Assembly (NCBI RefSeq): GCF_025791835.1
Contig: NZ_JAOXLP010000018.1
Location: 1-64,000 of the forward strand
Direction of reading: 5' to 3'
Length of the DNA: 64,000 nucleotides
Source of the DNA: Roseomonas xinghualingensis
GTDB lineage: Bacteria > Pseudomonadota > Alphaproteobacteria > Acetobacterales > Acetobacteraceae
The translations under genes were made by a program, and so were the position numbers. Position 1 is the stretch's first letter, and every line of letters starts with the position of its first letter. Under the pieces are notes generated by a model. That model had not been told where the DNA came from. It made no database searches and saw nothing but the letters and a program-made list of their open reading frames with translations. Shown piece by piece: positions 8,278 through 17,581 of this stretch.

Positions 8278-8799
8278 ATGATGAACCGACGTGCTCTCAG
8301 TATTATACTCGCGGGCTCGACCCTGGCAGGCTGCGCCGCCACGGCGCAGTCGAACATGGCGTCCCAGTCGGCTGTGGGCGGAGACCTGACAGGACTTCGC
8401 CTCCAGGCGCTTCAGGGTGGTGCCTTCCTGATGCAGACGGCGCAGCTTGGGGCAAGCAAGGCGCAACGTCCTGAGCTTCGGCGCTTCGCTCCCTTCGAGG
8501 TAAGCGAGCAACAGGGGCTGGTACAGGCGATGGGGCTCGTGGGCTCCTCGGCAACACCACCTGCGCTGACAGGCGAGAAGGCCGCCATGCTGCAGCGGCT
8601 CCAGACCGCGAGCGGTCCTGAATTCGACAGGATGTTCGTAATCGCGCAAATTCAGGGCCACCGGGAAGCCCTTCCAGTCTATGTGGCAATTCTGCAGAAC
8701 AACGCAGCCCCGGCTGCGGACCGGGCCATTGCCCTCCTGGCTGCGGACCGGATCCGGGAGCACCTGGCCTATCTCGAGGCGATCTCTTCCCGCGCCTAG
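8278..8799 (+). CDS. DUF4142 putative lipoprotein
   Basis: A 173-residue exported protein. Residues 1-18 are a signal peptide ending in a lipobox, STLAGC, with Cys18 as the lipidated residue. The mature part is a helical DUF4142 domain, a family structurally related to ferritin-like bundles: AFLMQTAQLGASKAQRPELRRFAPFEVSEQQ is the recognisable core. It follows two DUF892 genes by 56 bases and is probably in their operon. The function of DUF4142 is unknown. Its repeated association with DUF892 and Mn catalase genes suggests an envelope stress role, which is inference. Confidence 0.82.
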   Translation: MMNRRALSIILAGSTLAGCAATAQSNMASQSAVGGDLTGLRLQALQGGAFLMQTAQLGASKAQRPELRRFAPFEVSEQQGLVQAMGLVGSSATPPALTGEKAAMLQRLQTASGPEFDRMFVIAQIQGHREALPVYVAILQNNAAPAADRAIALLAADRIREHLAYLEAISSRA

Positions 8800-8806
8800 G
8801 GCTGGC

Positions 8807-8832
8807 GCCGCAGGGCGTGATCGCCCTGCGGC
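8807..8832 (+). terminator. hairpin terminator after the DUF4142 gene
   Basis: A perfect 11-bp inverted repeat (GCCGCAGGGCG / CGCCCTGCGGC) with a 4-base loop starts 8 bases after the DUF4142 stop codon. A short T-containing stretch (CTTTCTGG) follows. Confidence 0.7.
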
Positions 8833-9046
8833 AGAATCCGCTTTCTGGAGAACAGGTTGGAGCGCCTGCAATATACCCATGAAGGCGGAGTTACCGCGGA
8901 AGCCCCTGTTGCCGAAGGCGCAGGGGATTTTGCAATGATGGAGGACCGTCAGCAGTTCCTGAGCATGCAGCTGCGCAAGGCATGCGCGGTGTCTGGGCGG
9001 GTTGGCGTAAAGGAACGGGGTCTGCTCCCCAGCCAACCGGCCATAC

Positions 9047-9508
9047 TTATTTCAGTGGCAGGGGTCCATCGTTCTTGACCTCTTCCATGACGGCATAGGT
9101 GCGCGTCTCGCGGATACCCGGGAGACCAAGGAGAACCTCTCCGAGGAAGTGGCGATAAGCGGCCATGTCTTTCACCCGGGTCTTCACCAAGTAATCGAAG
9201 CCGCCGGCCACCATATGGCATTCCAGGACCTCCGGCGCCCGGTTCACAGCCTCTGCGAATTTCGTGAAGACGTCCGGGGTGGTCTTATCGAGCAGCACCT
9301 CCACGAAGACCAGTAGGCCGAAACCGAGCTTGTGAGGGTCGAGGCGGGCGCTGAAGCCGGAGACATAGCCCTCTTTCAGCAGGCGGCGCAGGCGGTCGCT
9401 TGTGGCCGTGGGGGAGAGGCCAATGCGGTCGGCGAGCTCCAGATTCGTGATCCGCCCATCCTTCTGAAGGACATCCAGGATCCTGCGGTCGATCAGGTCT
9501 ATTTGCAT
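9047..9508 (-). CDS. Lrp/AsnC family regulator, probably of putA
   Basis: A 153-residue Lrp-family regulator. Residues 1-60 form the winged helix-turn-helix (IDLIDRRILDVLQKDGRITNLELADRIGLSP with SPTATSDRLRRL as recognition helix), and residues 65-145 form the RAM ligand-binding domain (GLLVFVEVLL, YLVKTRVKDMAAYRHFL, TYAVMEEVK). The ATG at 9508 starts directly before the family's usual first residues. It is divergent from putA across 183 bases. Lrp-type activators (PutR) divergent from putA are well known in alphaproteobacteria, where they sense proline, and this putA lacks its own ribbon-helix-helix domain. Confidence 0.9.
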   Translation of the reverse strand: MQIDLIDRRILDVLQKDGRITNLELADRIGLSPTATSDRLRRLLKEGYVSGFSARLDPHKLGFGLLVFVEVLLDKTTPDVFTKFAEAVNRAPEVLECHMVAGGFDYLVKTRVKDMAAYRHFLGEVLLGLPGIRETRTYAVMEEVKNDGPLPLK

Positions 9509-9542
9509 GATTGTCGGCTGTTTCGGGGTTTGAGCGTGAATC

Positions 9543-9570
9543 ATACGGCATTGCGGGCAAAAATGCGTAT
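9543..9570. promoter_or_regulatory. candidate Lrp/PutR operator
   Basis: In the lrp-putA divergent gap, ATACGGCATT and AATGCGTAT form a near-perfect inverted repeat (one extra base in the left arm) around a 9-base AT-richer centre. The arrangement of two half-sites about two turns apart fits an Lrp-type dimer. The assignment is by position and symmetry only. Confidence 0.4.
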
Positions 9571-9691
9571 ATTGATCCTGCTGGCGGGAACATAGCTTTG
9601 GCTTCAAAGCGGTGCGGCTGCAGGGGATGACCCGATAGGCACCCGGACCGCTTGGTTCCATGCCATCCTTATCCCTTGGAGGGATCGCGCC

Positions 9692-12600
9692 GTGAGCGCC
9701 TGCCTGTCCTGCACCAGCCTTGATCGCGGCTCCGAGCCGGCCCAGCCCTTCCTAGCCTTCGCCCGGGACGTGCAGACCCAGACGGCGCTGCGGGCCGCCA
9801 TCACGGCTGCCTATCGCCGCCCTGAGGAAGCCTGCCTGCCCGATCTGGTCGCCGCGGCAGCGCTTTCCCATGAAATGTCCATTGCCGCGCAGCGCACCGC
9901 GCGCGGATTGGTCGAGGCGTTGCGTGCCATGCCCGCCCGCGGTGGCGTCGAAGGGCTGATGCGGGAATTCTCCCTTTCCAGCCAGGAAGGGGTGGCGCTG
10001 ATGTGCCTCGCGGAGGCGCTACTGCGAGTCCCCGATGCCGGAACGCGTGACGCGCTGATCCGCGACAAGATCGCCGACGGCAACTGGCGCTCGCATATTG
10101 GCAATTCTCCTTCCCTCTTCGTCAACGCGGCCTCATGGGGGCTGCTGGTGACGGGGAAGCTGACCGCCACGGTGAATGAAGCGGGCCTTGGATCAGCGCT
10201 GACCCGGCTGGTCGCGCGGGGCGGCGAGCCGGTGATCCGCAAGGGCATGGACATGGCCATGCGGATGATGGGCGAACAGTTCGTCACCGGCCAGACCATC
10301 AACGAGGCGCTTGCACGTGGGCGGAAGGTGGAGGCCAAGGGCTTCCGCCACTCCTATGACATGCTGGGCGAGGCGGCGGTTACCGCTGCCGATGCCGCGC
10401 GCTATCTCAACGATTATGAGCAGGCGATCCATGCCATCGGCCACGCCTCGGCGGGGCGTGGCCTTTACGAGGGTCCTGGCATTTCCATCAAGCTTTCCGC
10501 CCTGCACCCGCGCTATTCGCGCGCGCAGAGCGGGCGGGTGATGGCGGAGCTCCTGCCGCGCCTGCTTTCGCTGGCGGAGCTGGCACGTCGCTATGACATC
10601 GGCCTGAACATCGATGCCGAGGAAGCGGATCGCCTGGAGCTGTCGCTCGATCTGCTGGAGGCGCTGTGCCGCGCCCCTTCGCTGGCGGGATGGAACGGCA
10701 TCGGCTTCGTCGTGCAGGCCTACCAGAAGCGTGCCCCCTTCGTGCTGGACTGGATCATCGACCTGGCGCGGCGCAGCGGACACCGGATCATGCTGCGTCT
10801 GGTCAAGGGGGCGTATTGGGACAGCGAGATCAAGCGCGCGCAGCTGGATGGGCTGGAGGATTATCCGGTCTTCACCCGCAAGCTGCATACGGATGTTTCC
10901 TATCTCGCCTGCGCGCGGAAGCTGCTGGCGGCGCCTGACGCGATCTTCCCGCAATTCGCGACCCATAATGCCCAGACGGTGGGCGCCATCCATGCCATGG
11001 CGGGCGATGGCTTCCATCCGGGCCAGTACGAGTTCCAATGCCTGCACGGCATGGGCGAGCCGCTTTATGAGGCGGTGCTGGAGCGTCTGGGCCGCCCTTG
11101 CCGTATCTACGCGCCGGTCGGCACGCATGAAACGCTGCTGGCCTATCTCGTCCGCCGCTTGCTGGAGAACGGCGCCAACTCCTCCTTTGTCCACCGTATC
11201 GGCGACCCCGCCGTGCCGGTGGATGAACTGATCGCGGATCCGGTGGAGGCAGCGCGGGCGATCCGGCCCTTGGGCGCGATGCATCCGCGCATCGCGCTGC
11301 CGCGCGATCTGCTCGGGACAACACGGCCCAACTCCGCCGGGCTGGATCTGAGCAACGAGCAGGTGCTGGCCTTGCTGGCGGCCGGATTGCGGGCCCAGAA
11401 CGGGCTGGAGCGTCATGCCGGCCCTCCTGGTGCGCTGGGCACGGAGATCCGCAACCCCGCTGACCGTCGTGACCTGGTGGGTCGCGCCGCCGAGGCAACG
11501 CCGGAGGTGCTTGAGAAGGCCCTGTCGCGCGCCATTCTGGCCCTGCCGGCCTGGCGCTCCACGGCGCCCGCGGAGAGGGCCGGCCGCCTTGCCCGTGCCG
11601 CCGATCTGATGGAGGCGCGCATGCCCGCGCTGCTCGGCCTGATCGTGCGGGAAGCCGGCAAGTCACTGCCCAATGCGATTGCCGAGGTGCGGGAGGCAGT
11701 GGATTTCCTCCGCTACTACGGCGTCCAGGCACAGGGCTTCGACAACGCCACGCATCGCCCGCTGGGGCCGGTCGTCTGCATCTCGCCCTGGAACTTTCCG
11801 CTGGCCATCTTCACCGGTCAGGTGGCGGCAGCCCTGGCGGCGGGAAATCCCGTACTCGCCAAGCCCGCGGAAGAGGTGCCGCTGATTGCCGCCATGGCGG
11901 TGGATCTGCTGCACGAGGCGGGGGTGCCCGAGGATGTGCTGCAGCTTCTGCCCGGCGATGGGAAGGTGGGCGCGGCACTGGTGGGCGATCCGCGGATCTG
12001 CGGCGTGATGTTCACCGGCTCCACCGAGGTCGCGCGCCTCATCCAGCGCCAGCTCGCGGAGCGTTTGGGCCCGGATGGGCGCCCTGTGCCGCTGGTGGCC
12101 GAGACGGGTGGGCAGAACGCGCTGATCGTGGACAGCTCGGCACTGCCGGAGCAGGTGGTGGCGGATGTCATCGCCTCCGCCTTCGACAGCGCGGGGCAGC
12201 GCTGCTCCGCCCTGCGGGTGCTCTGCCTGCAGGAGGAGATCGCGGACCGCGTGCTCACCCTGCTGAAGGGAGCGATGGCGGAGCTTTCGGTCGGCAACCC
12301 CGATCGGCTTTCCGTCGATGTCGGTCCTGTCATCAGCGAGGAGGCCCGGCAGAACATCCAGGCCCATATCGACGCCATGCGGGAGAAGGGAAGGGCGGTG
12401 CATGCCCTGCCGCTGCCGCCGGATTGCACGCATGGCAGCTTCGTTGCCCCGACCCTGATCGAGATCCGTGACCTGTCCGATCTGCAGCGTGAGATCTTCG
12501 GCCCCGTGCTGCATGTTCTGCGCTTCCGCCGCGAAGCGATGGGCGCGCTGGTCGATGAGATCAACGCCACCGGCTACGGGCTGACCTTCGGCATCCATTC

Positions 12601-13357
12601 CCGCATTGATGAGACCATCGAGCGGGTCACGAAGCGGGCCTCCGCCGGCAACATCTACGTCAATCGCAACCTGATCGGCGCGGTGGTGGGGGTGCAGCCC
12701 TTTGGAGGCCATGGGCTCTCGGGCACTGGCCCCAAGGCCGGCGGTCCGCTTTATCTGCGCCGCCTTCTCTCCGCCTGCCCGATGGAAACCGGATTGCAGG
12801 GCCATGAGCCGGCGCCGTCACGCGCCTGGCGTGAATGGCTCGCCGGGCGGGATCCGGCGGTGGCTGACCTGTGTGGCCGCCTGGCTGCCTTGTCACCCCT
12901 GGGCGTGGATGTCGTGCTGCCTGGCCCGGTGGGAGAGGAGAACCGCTATGCCCTCTTCCCGCGCGGCACGGTGCTCTGCCTCCCCGCAACGGAGCGCGGG
13001 CTGGCGCTGCAGATCGGCGCCGCACTCGCGACGGGCAACCGGGTCCGCCTGCACACGCCGCCTGCCTTGCAGCCGCTCCTGGCGGGCCTGCCGGATGCGC
13101 TTCGGCCATGGATCACGGTAGCAGCGGCACGCGACATGACGGGGTGCGACGCCGTGCTCTTCGAGGGAGGACAGGAAGCGCTTCTAGAGATCACGCGGGA
13201 ACTGGCTGCACAGACAGGCCCGATCGTGCCGGTCTTCGGCCGGGCGGATGACCGGACGGTGGAGGCCTATCCGTTGGAGATGCTGCTTCTGGAGCGTTCC
13301 GTCAGCACCAATACGGCTGCTGCCGGGGGAAATGCGAGCCTCATGGCCATCGGCTGA
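9692..13357 (+). CDS. putA: bifunctional proline dehydrogenase / L-glutamate gamma-semialdehyde dehydrogenase
   Basis: A 1221-residue PutA oxidising proline to glutamate in two steps with substrate channelling. It begins with a GTG preceded by TTGGAGGG. Residues about 40-150 are the helical dimerisation region. Residues about 160-480 are the FAD-dependent proline dehydrogenase barrel (ISIKLSALHPRY, GLNIDAEEADRLE, RLVKGAYWDSEIKRAQ, FATHNAQTV). Residues about 550-1000 are the aldehyde dehydrogenase (ISPWNFPLAIFTGQVAAALAAGN, ETGGQNALIVD, AGQRCSALRVL with the catalytic Cys, REIFGPVLHVLR). The remainder is a C-terminal domain. No N-terminal DNA-binding domain is present, which fits external control by the divergent Lrp-type gene. 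Confidence 0.96.
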   Translation: MSACLSCTSLDRGSEPAQPFLAFARDVQTQTALRAAITAAYRRPEEACLPDLVAAAALSHEMSIAAQRTARGLVEALRAMPARGGVEGLMREFSLSSQEGVALMCLAEALLRVPDAGTRDALIRDKIADGNWRSHIGNSPSLFVNAASWGLLVTGKLTATVNEAGLGSALTRLVARGGEPVIRKGMDMAMRMMGEQFVTGQTINEALARGRKVEAKGFRHSYDMLGEAAVTAADAARYLNDYEQAIHAIGHASAGRGLYEGPGISIKLSALHPRYSRAQSGRVMAELLPRLLSLAELARRYDIGLNIDAEEADRLELSLDLLEALCRAPSLAGWNGIGFVVQAYQKRAPFVLDWIIDLARRSGHRIMLRLVKGAYWDSEIKRAQLDGLEDYPVFTRKLHTDVSYLACARKLLAAPDAIFPQFATHNAQTVGAIHAMAGDGFHPGQYEFQCLHGMGEPLYEAVLERLGRPCRIYAPVGTHETLLAYLVRRLLENGANSSFVHRIGDPAVPVDELIADPVEAARAIRPLGAMHPRIALPRDLLGTTRPNSAGLDLSNEQVLALLAAGLRAQNGLERHAGPPGALGTEIRNPADRRDLVGRAAEATPEVLEKALSRAILALPAWRSTAPAERAGRLARAADLMEARMPALLGLIVREAGKSLPNAIAEVREAVDFLRYYGVQAQGFDNATHRPLGPVVCISPWNFPLAIFTGQVAAALAAGNPVLAKPAEEVPLIAAMAVDLLHEAGVPEDVLQLLPGDGKVGAALVGDPRICGVMFTGSTEVARLIQRQLAERLGPDGRPVPLVAETGGQNALIVDSSALPEQVVADVIASAFDSAGQRCSALRVLCLQEEIADRVLTLLKGAMAELSVGNPDRLSVDVGPVISEEARQNIQAHIDAMREKGRAVHALPLPPDCTHGSFVAPTLIEIRDLSDLQREIFGPVLHVLRFRREAMGALVDEINATGYGLTFGIHSRIDETIERVTKRASAGNIYVNRNLIGAVVGVQPFGGHGLSGTGPKAGGPLYLRRLLSACPMETGLQGHEPAPSRAWREWLAGRDPAVADLCGRLAALSPLGVDVVLPGPVGEENRYALFPRGTVLCLPATERGLALQIGAALATGNRVRLHTPPALQPLLAGLPDALRPWITVAAARDMTGCDAVLFEGGQEALLEITRELAAQTGPIVPVFGRADDRTVEAYPLEMLLLERSVSTNTAAAGGNASLMAIG

Positions 13358-13710
13358 GGCCTGGGGGAGGCTCATGATGCCGTCATGACGCCTTCAGCCC
13401 CTGGCTATCCCTGTGCGGGGTGTGCTCCTCGGAGACGGCTGACCGCCAAAACGGTTCGGCCGGGCCGATGGATCCTCTTGCGCAGGGATGGCGCGGCGAG
13501 CCGATGCGTCGGTTGGTCTGCACGGCTCCTGACAGCCGGCGATTGTCTCGCCTGAATGGTGGTGGTTGAGCCCTGAGGATCGCCAGGGCGGGGCATATCC
13601 TTGCTTGCCAATCCAGGCTTTCGCCCCGCAGGCTGCGCGCATCGGCGCCAAGCCTCCTTAAGACAGGACCGGCAAGGCCCCGCGGCTGTCTTGCGGAAGG
13701 GGTCTAATCG
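13358..13710 (+). other. intergenic region and leader of the binding-protein gene
   Basis: About 350 bases between putA and the next gene. No coding sequence is evident. An inverted repeat, AAGACAG (13660-13666) and CTGTCTT (13686-13692), with a GC-rich interior lies just before the ribosome binding site GGAAGGGG of the following gene, so it could affect translation. I found no match to the TPP element that precedes the paralogous gene at 52.7 kb. Confidence 0.5.
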
Positions 13711-15303
13711 ATGCAACGGCGTAGCCTGATGAAGGCGGCGGGCGCAGGCCTGCTTACCGGCCCGGCAAGCCCCTCCTTCCTGCGAGCGGCAACGGCCTCG
13801 ACGCTCCGCTTCACGCCGCAGCAGGATCTGGTGACGCTCGATCCGGTCACCACCACCGCCTATATCAGCCGCAACCATGGCTACATGGTTTTCGACACGC
13901 TCTACGGCATGGATGGCACCTTCCAGGCCACGCCGCAGATGGTGGATGGCCATCGCGTGGAGGATGACGGCCGGCGCTGGGACCTCACGCTGCGCGAAGG
14001 CCTGCTCTGGCATGATGGCGAGAAGGTGCTGGCGCGGGACTGCGTGGCCAGCATCCGCCGCTGGGCGAAACGCGACCCCTTCGGCGCCAGCCTGATGGAG
14101 GCGACGGACGAGCTTTCCGCGCCCGATGACCGCACCATCCGCTTCCGCCTGAAGCGCCCCTTCCCATTGCTGCCCCTCGCGCTCGGCAAGGCCTCCGTGC
14201 CGGTCTGCGCCATGATGCCGGAGCGGCTGGCCAATACCGATCCCTTCCGGCAGGTGCCGGAGCTGATCGGCAGCGGCCCCTTCCGCTTCAAGGCGGATGA
14301 GCGCGTCCCTGGCTCGCTGAACGTCTATACGAAGTTCGAAGCCTATGTACCGCGCAAGGACGGCCCGCTCTCCTGGACCTCCGGCCCGAAAGCCGTGCAT
14401 TTCGACCGCGTCGAATGGATATCGATGCCCGATCCCTCCACCGCCACCGCAGCCCTCATCTCGGGCGAGCAGGACTGGATGGAATATGGTTATCACGACC
14501 AGCTTTCCCTGCTTCGTCGGGCGCGCGGCGTGCAGGTGCGTGTGCAGGACCGCACCGGCTTCGTCGCGATGCTGCGGGTGAACCACCTGCAGCCGCCCTT
14601 CAACAATCCGGCCATCCGCCAAGCGCTCTGGACGGCTCTCGACCAGACCCCCTGCATGCAGGCCATCGTGGGACCGGCGGAAACCAGCCTCTATCATGTC
14701 CCGCTCGGCTTCTTCTGCCCTGGCACGCCCATGGCCTCCGAGGCCGGGCTGGAGGTCCTGACGACCCGCCGCGATCCCGCCCGCACCCGCGAGGCGCTGC
14801 GTGCCGCCGGCTACCGCGGCGAGACGGTGCTGCTGATGGTGCCCTCCAACTCCGCCGTGCTGATGTCTCAGGGCGCGGTGATGGAGGATTTCCTGAAGCA
14901 GGTCGGCATGACGGTGGAAGTCTATGCTGTCGAGTTCAATGCGATGCTGCAGCGGCGCAACCGCAAGGGACCCGTCTCCGACGGCGGATGGAGCGCCTTC
15001 GTCACCAACTGGGCCGGTGCGGACTGGATGAACCCGGCCGGCCACATCGCCCTGCGCGGGAATGGCGAGGCCGGTTATGCCGGCTGGGCGACCATGCCGC
15101 GCATCGAGGAGTTGCGGGAAGCCTGGTTCCAGGCGCCCGACCAGGCGGCGCAACAGGCCATCTGCCGGGACATCCAACTGGAAGCGCTGCGCGAGGTCCC
15201 TTTCTATCCACTGGGCCAGTACATGCAGCCCACGGCTTATCGCTCGAACCTCACTGGCGTGCTGGACGGCTTCGCCACCTTCTGGAACGTCCGGCGCGCC
15301 TGA
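13711..15303 (+). CDS. peptide-type ABC transporter substrate-binding protein
   Basis: A 530-residue family 5 (DppA/OppA-like) solute-binding protein. The N-terminus MQRRSLMKAAGAGLLTGPA looks like a twin-arginine-type signal, ending near residue 27. The mature part shows LVTLDPVTTTAYISRNHGYMVFD, LREGLLWHDGEKV, IGSGPFRF and the closing FATFWNVRRA, all family hallmarks. It should be periplasmic. No permease or ATPase genes are adjacent, so it either shares a transporter encoded elsewhere or acts alone. It is clearly paralogous to the protein at 52698-54260. The ligand is unknown; the family takes peptides, nickel, opines, glutathione and others. Confidence 0.9.
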   Translation: MQRRSLMKAAGAGLLTGPASPSFLRAATASTLRFTPQQDLVTLDPVTTTAYISRNHGYMVFDTLYGMDGTFQATPQMVDGHRVEDDGRRWDLTLREGLLWHDGEKVLARDCVASIRRWAKRDPFGASLMEATDELSAPDDRTIRFRLKRPFPLLPLALGKASVPVCAMMPERLANTDPFRQVPELIGSGPFRFKADERVPGSLNVYTKFEAYVPRKDGPLSWTSGPKAVHFDRVEWISMPDPSTATAALISGEQDWMEYGYHDQLSLLRRARGVQVRVQDRTGFVAMLRVNHLQPPFNNPAIRQALWTALDQTPCMQAIVGPAETSLYHVPLGFFCPGTPMASEAGLEVLTTRRDPARTREALRAAGYRGETVLLMVPSNSAVLMSQGAVMEDFLKQVGMTVEVYAVEFNAMLQRRNRKGPVSDGGWSAFVTNWAGADWMNPAGHIALRGNGEAGYAGWATMPRIEELREAWFQAPDQAAQQAICRDIQLEALREVPFYPLGQYMQPTAYRSNLTGVLDGFATFWNVRRA

Positions 15304-15310
15304 TCCGGCC

Positions 15311-17581
15311 TCAATCCATGCGGCCCCGCAGCGCTTCCCAGATGCGCGGCGGGGTAGCGGACAGGGCGAATTCCGTGATCCCCAGCGGCTCCAGCGCATT
15401 CAGCAGCGCATTGTAGCCAGCTGCCAGTGCTCCGGTGGTGCCCGCCTCGCCCGCGCCTTTGGTGCCGAGCGGATTGGTCTTGCAGGGAATCTCGATCAGC
15501 TCGCTGCGGTAGTTCGGCAGATCGTCGGCGCGCGGCAGCCCGTAATCCATGAAGGAGGCTGCCATGGGCTGCCCGCTCCCGGGATCATAGACCGCCCGCT
15601 CCGCGAGGATCTGGCCAAGCCCCTGCGCGATGCCGCCCTGCACCTGCCCATGCACCAGCATGTGGTCCATCACCCGGCCCACATCGTCCACGGCGACGAA
15701 GTTCACCACCTGCGCCTGGCCGGTAGCGGGATCAATCTCGATCTCGGCCACATGGCAGCCATTGGGGAAGTTCGGCTCCCCATGCGCCCGCTCCAGCACC
15801 GTCACCGGGCCGGTCCGCGCCGCCAACTCCGCCAGCCCAAGCCCGCGATCCGTGCCGGCCACCACAACCCGCCCGTTCTCCCAGGCCAGATCGCCGGCAT
15901 CGGCTTCCAGCAGCGGCGCCGCATGTTCCTTCAGGACCTCCACCAGCCGCACCGAGGCCGCCAGGCAGGCCGCGCCGCCCATGGTGGTGGAACGGGAGCC
16001 GACACTGCCAGTCCCTTCCGGCACCAGATCCGAATCACCATCGCCGAGCCGCACGCGGTCCACCGGCAGGCCGATCCTGCCGGCGACGAGGCGCGGGAAA
16101 AGGCTCGCATGGCCCTGGCCGTTCGACTGCATGCCGCCATGGATCTCGATGGTGCCGTCCTGCCGCAGCGTCAGCCGCACATCCTCGAAGGGCGCGCCAC
16201 CGGAAATCTCCAGATAGCAGGCGATGCCCAGGCCACGCAGGCGGCCGGCGCGGCGTGCCTCCTCCCGGCGCGCCGGAAAGCCCGCATGGTCGGACAGTTC
16301 CAGTGCACGATCCAGCAGCGCCGGGAAATCGCCGCTGTCATAGGTAAGGCCATTCGGCGTCTGATAGGGCAGCTCGCCAGGGGCGATCATGTTGCGCCGG
16401 CGCAGGGCGATGGAGTCGATGCCGGTGGTCCGGGCCGCTTCCTCCACCAGCCGTTCCATGATGGCATTCGCTTCCGGCCGGCCCGCGCCGCGATAGGGCG
16501 CGGTGGGCGCGGTGTTGGTGTAGAGGCAGCGCACCCGCAGATCGATGACCGGCGTGCGGTACACGCTCACCAGGCAGCGGAAGAGATTCGATGTGGCGGT
16601 GAAGGTCGCGGCGCTGGTCTGGTAGGCGCCGGTATTCACCAGCGAATGCAGCCGCACCGCCAGGAAGCGCCCTTCGGCATCCAGCGCCAGCTCGCCTTCC
16701 AGCACGCTGTCACGGCCCTGCGTGTCGGAGAGGAAACTCTCGGAGCGCGTGGCGACCCAACGCACCGTGCGACCGGTGCGCCGCGCGGCCTCCAGCAGAA
16801 CGGCATATTCCGGATAGACATGCGACTTGGCGCCGAACCCGCCGCCCACGTCGCGCGAGATGACGCGAACCTGGCCGGGCTCCACCCCCATCATCGCCGC
16901 GATCTGGTTCCGCAGCCCCGCCGTGCCCTGGGAACCAGCCTCGATCTCGAAGCGTCCTGTCACGGCATCGTGGCGCGCCACGGCCGCGCGCGGTTCCATC
17001 GGGCAGACGACGAGGCGCTGGCTGACGATCCGCGCCCGGGCCACATGCGCCGCACGCGCGAAAGCCGCCTCCGCGGCGGCCGCGTCGCCGGCCGCATAAT
17101 CCAGAACGACATTATCGGGCGCATGGTCCCAGACCGGCGCGGCGGGGGAGGGATCGAACATCGTTTCCACCGCGGCGGGCAGTTCCTCGAACTCGATTTC
17201 CACCGCCTCCGCCGCATCCTGCGCGGCATGGGCGGTCTCAGCGATCACCAGAGCGATGGGATGGCCGACGAAACGCAGGCGGTCCGTCGCCAGAGGCGGA
17301 ACATCCGGCACCACCATGGGGCTGCCATCGGCATGATGTTGGGGCAGCACGCCGGCCATCCGGCCGAAACCTGGCAGGTCCACCCCGGTCAGCACGGCCA
17401 GAACTCCCGGCATATGCCGCGCCGCCGTGGCATCCACACGGATCAGCCGCGCATGCGACACCGGAGAGCGCAGGAAGGTCGCGGCCACTGCCGCATCGGG
17501 AATGGCATCGGCGGTGTAGCGACCAGCGCCGCGCAGCAGCCGCTCATCCTCGATCCGGACCTGCCGCTGCATAGTCACCAT
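15311..17581 (-). CDS. xanthine dehydrogenase-family molybdopterin-binding subunit, orphan
   Basis: A protein of about 756 residues, equivalent to the large molybdenum subunit of the xanthine oxidase/CO dehydrogenase family. The N-terminal ERLLRGAGRYTAD region begins the a/b hammerhead domain. The Mo-cofactor domain has DVGGGFGAKSHVYPEY, APYRGAGRPEANA, GQGHASLFPRLVA and GTKGAGEAGTTGAL, the last carrying the catalytic Glu. It lacks the AYRCSFR active-site loop of true CO dehydrogenases. No genes for the FAD-binding or 2Fe-2S subunits flank it. The start at 17581 is one of three close in-frame ATGs (17572, 17581, 17593). It is divergent from a marR gene 192 bases away, which may control it. Confidence 0.9.
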   Translation of the reverse strand: MVTMQRQVRIEDERLLRGAGRYTADAIPDAAVAATFLRSPVSHARLIRVDATAARHMPGVLAVLTGVDLPGFGRMAGVLPQHHADGSPMVVPDVPPLATDRLRFVGHPIALVIAETAHAAQDAAEAVEIEFEELPAAVETMFDPSPAAPVWDHAPDNVVLDYAAGDAAAAEAAFARAAHVARARIVSQRLVVCPMEPRAAVARHDAVTGRFEIEAGSQGTAGLRNQIAAMMGVEPGQVRVISRDVGGGFGAKSHVYPEYAVLLEAARRTGRTVRWVATRSESFLSDTQGRDSVLEGELALDAEGRFLAVRLHSLVNTGAYQTSAATFTATSNLFRCLVSVYRTPVIDLRVRCLYTNTAPTAPYRGAGRPEANAIMERLVEEAARTTGIDSIALRRRNMIAPGELPYQTPNGLTYDSGDFPALLDRALELSDHAGFPARREEARRAGRLRGLGIACYLEISGGAPFEDVRLTLRQDGTIEIHGGMQSNGQGHASLFPRLVAGRIGLPVDRVRLGDGDSDLVPEGTGSVGSRSTTMGGAACLAASVRLVEVLKEHAAPLLEADAGDLAWENGRVVVAGTDRGLGLAELAARTGPVTVLERAHGEPNFPNGCHVAEIEIDPATGQAQVVNFVAVDDVGRVMDHMLVHGQVQGGIAQGLGQILAERAVYDPGSGQPMAASFMDYGLPRADDLPNYRSELIEIPCKTNPLGTKGAGEAGTTGALAAGYNALLNALEPLGITEFALSATPPRIWEALRGRMD

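Noticed and set aside
8837..9078. Possible small gene between the DUF4142 terminator and the Lrp-type gene
   Set aside because: The frame of about 73 residues has no recognisable family and overlaps the 3' end of the regulator; there is not enough to support it.
13400..13710. A second riboswitch before the binding protein at 13.7 kb
   Set aside because: I compared it with the TPP element before the paralogue and found no CTGAGA or CCTGA..GCGTAGGGA blocks, nor a cobalamin-type box.
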